This document shows, one piece after another, positions 6,347 through 6,594 of a stretch of DNA of 6,594 bases. The stretch is from Thiomicrospira sp. UBA5634 (GTDB lineage: Bacteria > Pseudomonadota > Gammaproteobacteria > Thiomicrospirales > Thiomicrospiraceae), in assembly GCA_002421475.1 (NCBI GenBank), contig DIJW01000123.1, positions 1 to 6,594 of the forward strand. The letters run 5' to 3'. The notes below the pieces were generated by a model, which was given only the letters and a program-made list of their open reading frames with translations, was not told the DNA's origin and made no database searches. The position numbers were made by a program, and so were the translations under genes. The first letter of the stretch is position 1; each line of letters starts with the position of its first letter.

Positions 6347-6594
6347 TTACTCGTTGGCGCTTAAAGCAGCGAGTTGTTCGGCTTGATATTCTTGCGTTAG
6401 CGGATCAATTACACTCGCTAAACCACCGTTCATCACGTCATCCAATTTGTACAATGTCAGGTTAATGCGGTGATCGGTAATACGGCCTTGCGGATAGTTG
6501 TAGGTACGGATACGTTCCGAACGATTCCCTGAGCCGACCAAGCTTTTACGCTCTTGCGCGATTTGATCGTGATGCACTTGGCGACGCGCATCCA
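6347..6594 (-). CDS. prfA: Peptide chain release factor 1, C-terminal part
   Basis: Only the last 81 complete codons lie in the window; the gene continues past the right edge. The visible part contains the hallmark release-factor stretch [18 protein letters not shown] followed by [13 protein letters not shown], and ends [14 protein letters not shown], closely similar to the E. coli RF1 end (EHQADQLAALS). RF1 recognises UAA and UAG and triggers peptide release. The anticodon-like and GGQ motifs lie upstream, outside the window. RF1 is preferred over RF2 because of the C-terminal sequence and the downstream prmC. The frame continues unbroken to the edge ([10 protein letters not shown]). The gene is followed after 14 bases by prmC. 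Confidence 0.95.
   Translation of the reverse strand, partial: DARRQVHHDQIAQERKSLVGSGNRSERIRTYNYPQGRITDHRINLTLYKLDDVMNGGLASVIDPLTQEYQAEQLAALSANE

Overview
This window looks like a chromosomal core segment of a gammaproteobacterium with mid-range GC. The grounds are the gene set and order (prfA-prmC-moeB, a full-length YgiQ, a bacterial HemN of the usual length) and residue patterns close to the E. coli family members. A Thiomicrospira/Hydrogenovibrio-type relative is a guess only. No RNA genes, insertion sequences, CRISPR arrays or phage genes are visible. No gap between genes exceeds about 175 bases.

Layout. On the plus strand, positions 1-1806 hold most of a YgiQ-family radical SAM protein whose 5' end lies outside the window. 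After a 175-base gap, hemN (oxygen-independent coproporphyrinogen III oxidase, a second radical SAM enzyme) runs from 1982 to 3364. A strong, apparently bidirectional terminator at 3390-3422 separates hemN from a convergent minus-strand block. In transcription order that block is: the 3' end of prfA (release factor 1), prmC (release-factor glutamine methyltransferase), moeB (ThiF/MoeB-type adenylyltransferase), a divergent PilZ-domain protein, and a small secreted beta-barrel protein. prfA and prmC are 14 bases apart, prmC and moeB overlap by four bases (ATGA), and the PilZ and barrel genes are 14 bases apart. This suggests one operon, possibly with an internal promoter in the 61-base gap before the PilZ gene.

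How the genes work together. PrmC methylates the GGQ glutamine of release factors, so prfA-prmC is a functional pair. MoeB activates the MoaD small subunit of molybdopterin synthase and is often found beside these genes. HemN makes haem precursors without oxygen, and a weak FNR-like site lies in its leader. The PilZ and barrel genes look like an add-on, perhaps linking cyclic-di-GMP to the envelope.

Most unusual feature. The 12-base perfect palindrome ACCAGGCCTGGT occurs six times exactly (252, 1866, 3402, 5597, 5621, 6314) and once with a single mismatch (5025). About 0.0004 exact copies would be expected by chance in this length. The copies lie inside genes (ygiQ, moeB, three in prmC), in the hemN leader, and as the stem of the hemN terminator. 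This is a highly iterated palindrome, comparable in style to cyanobacterial HIP1 or to DNA uptake sequences, but with a sequence I do not recognise from any described system.
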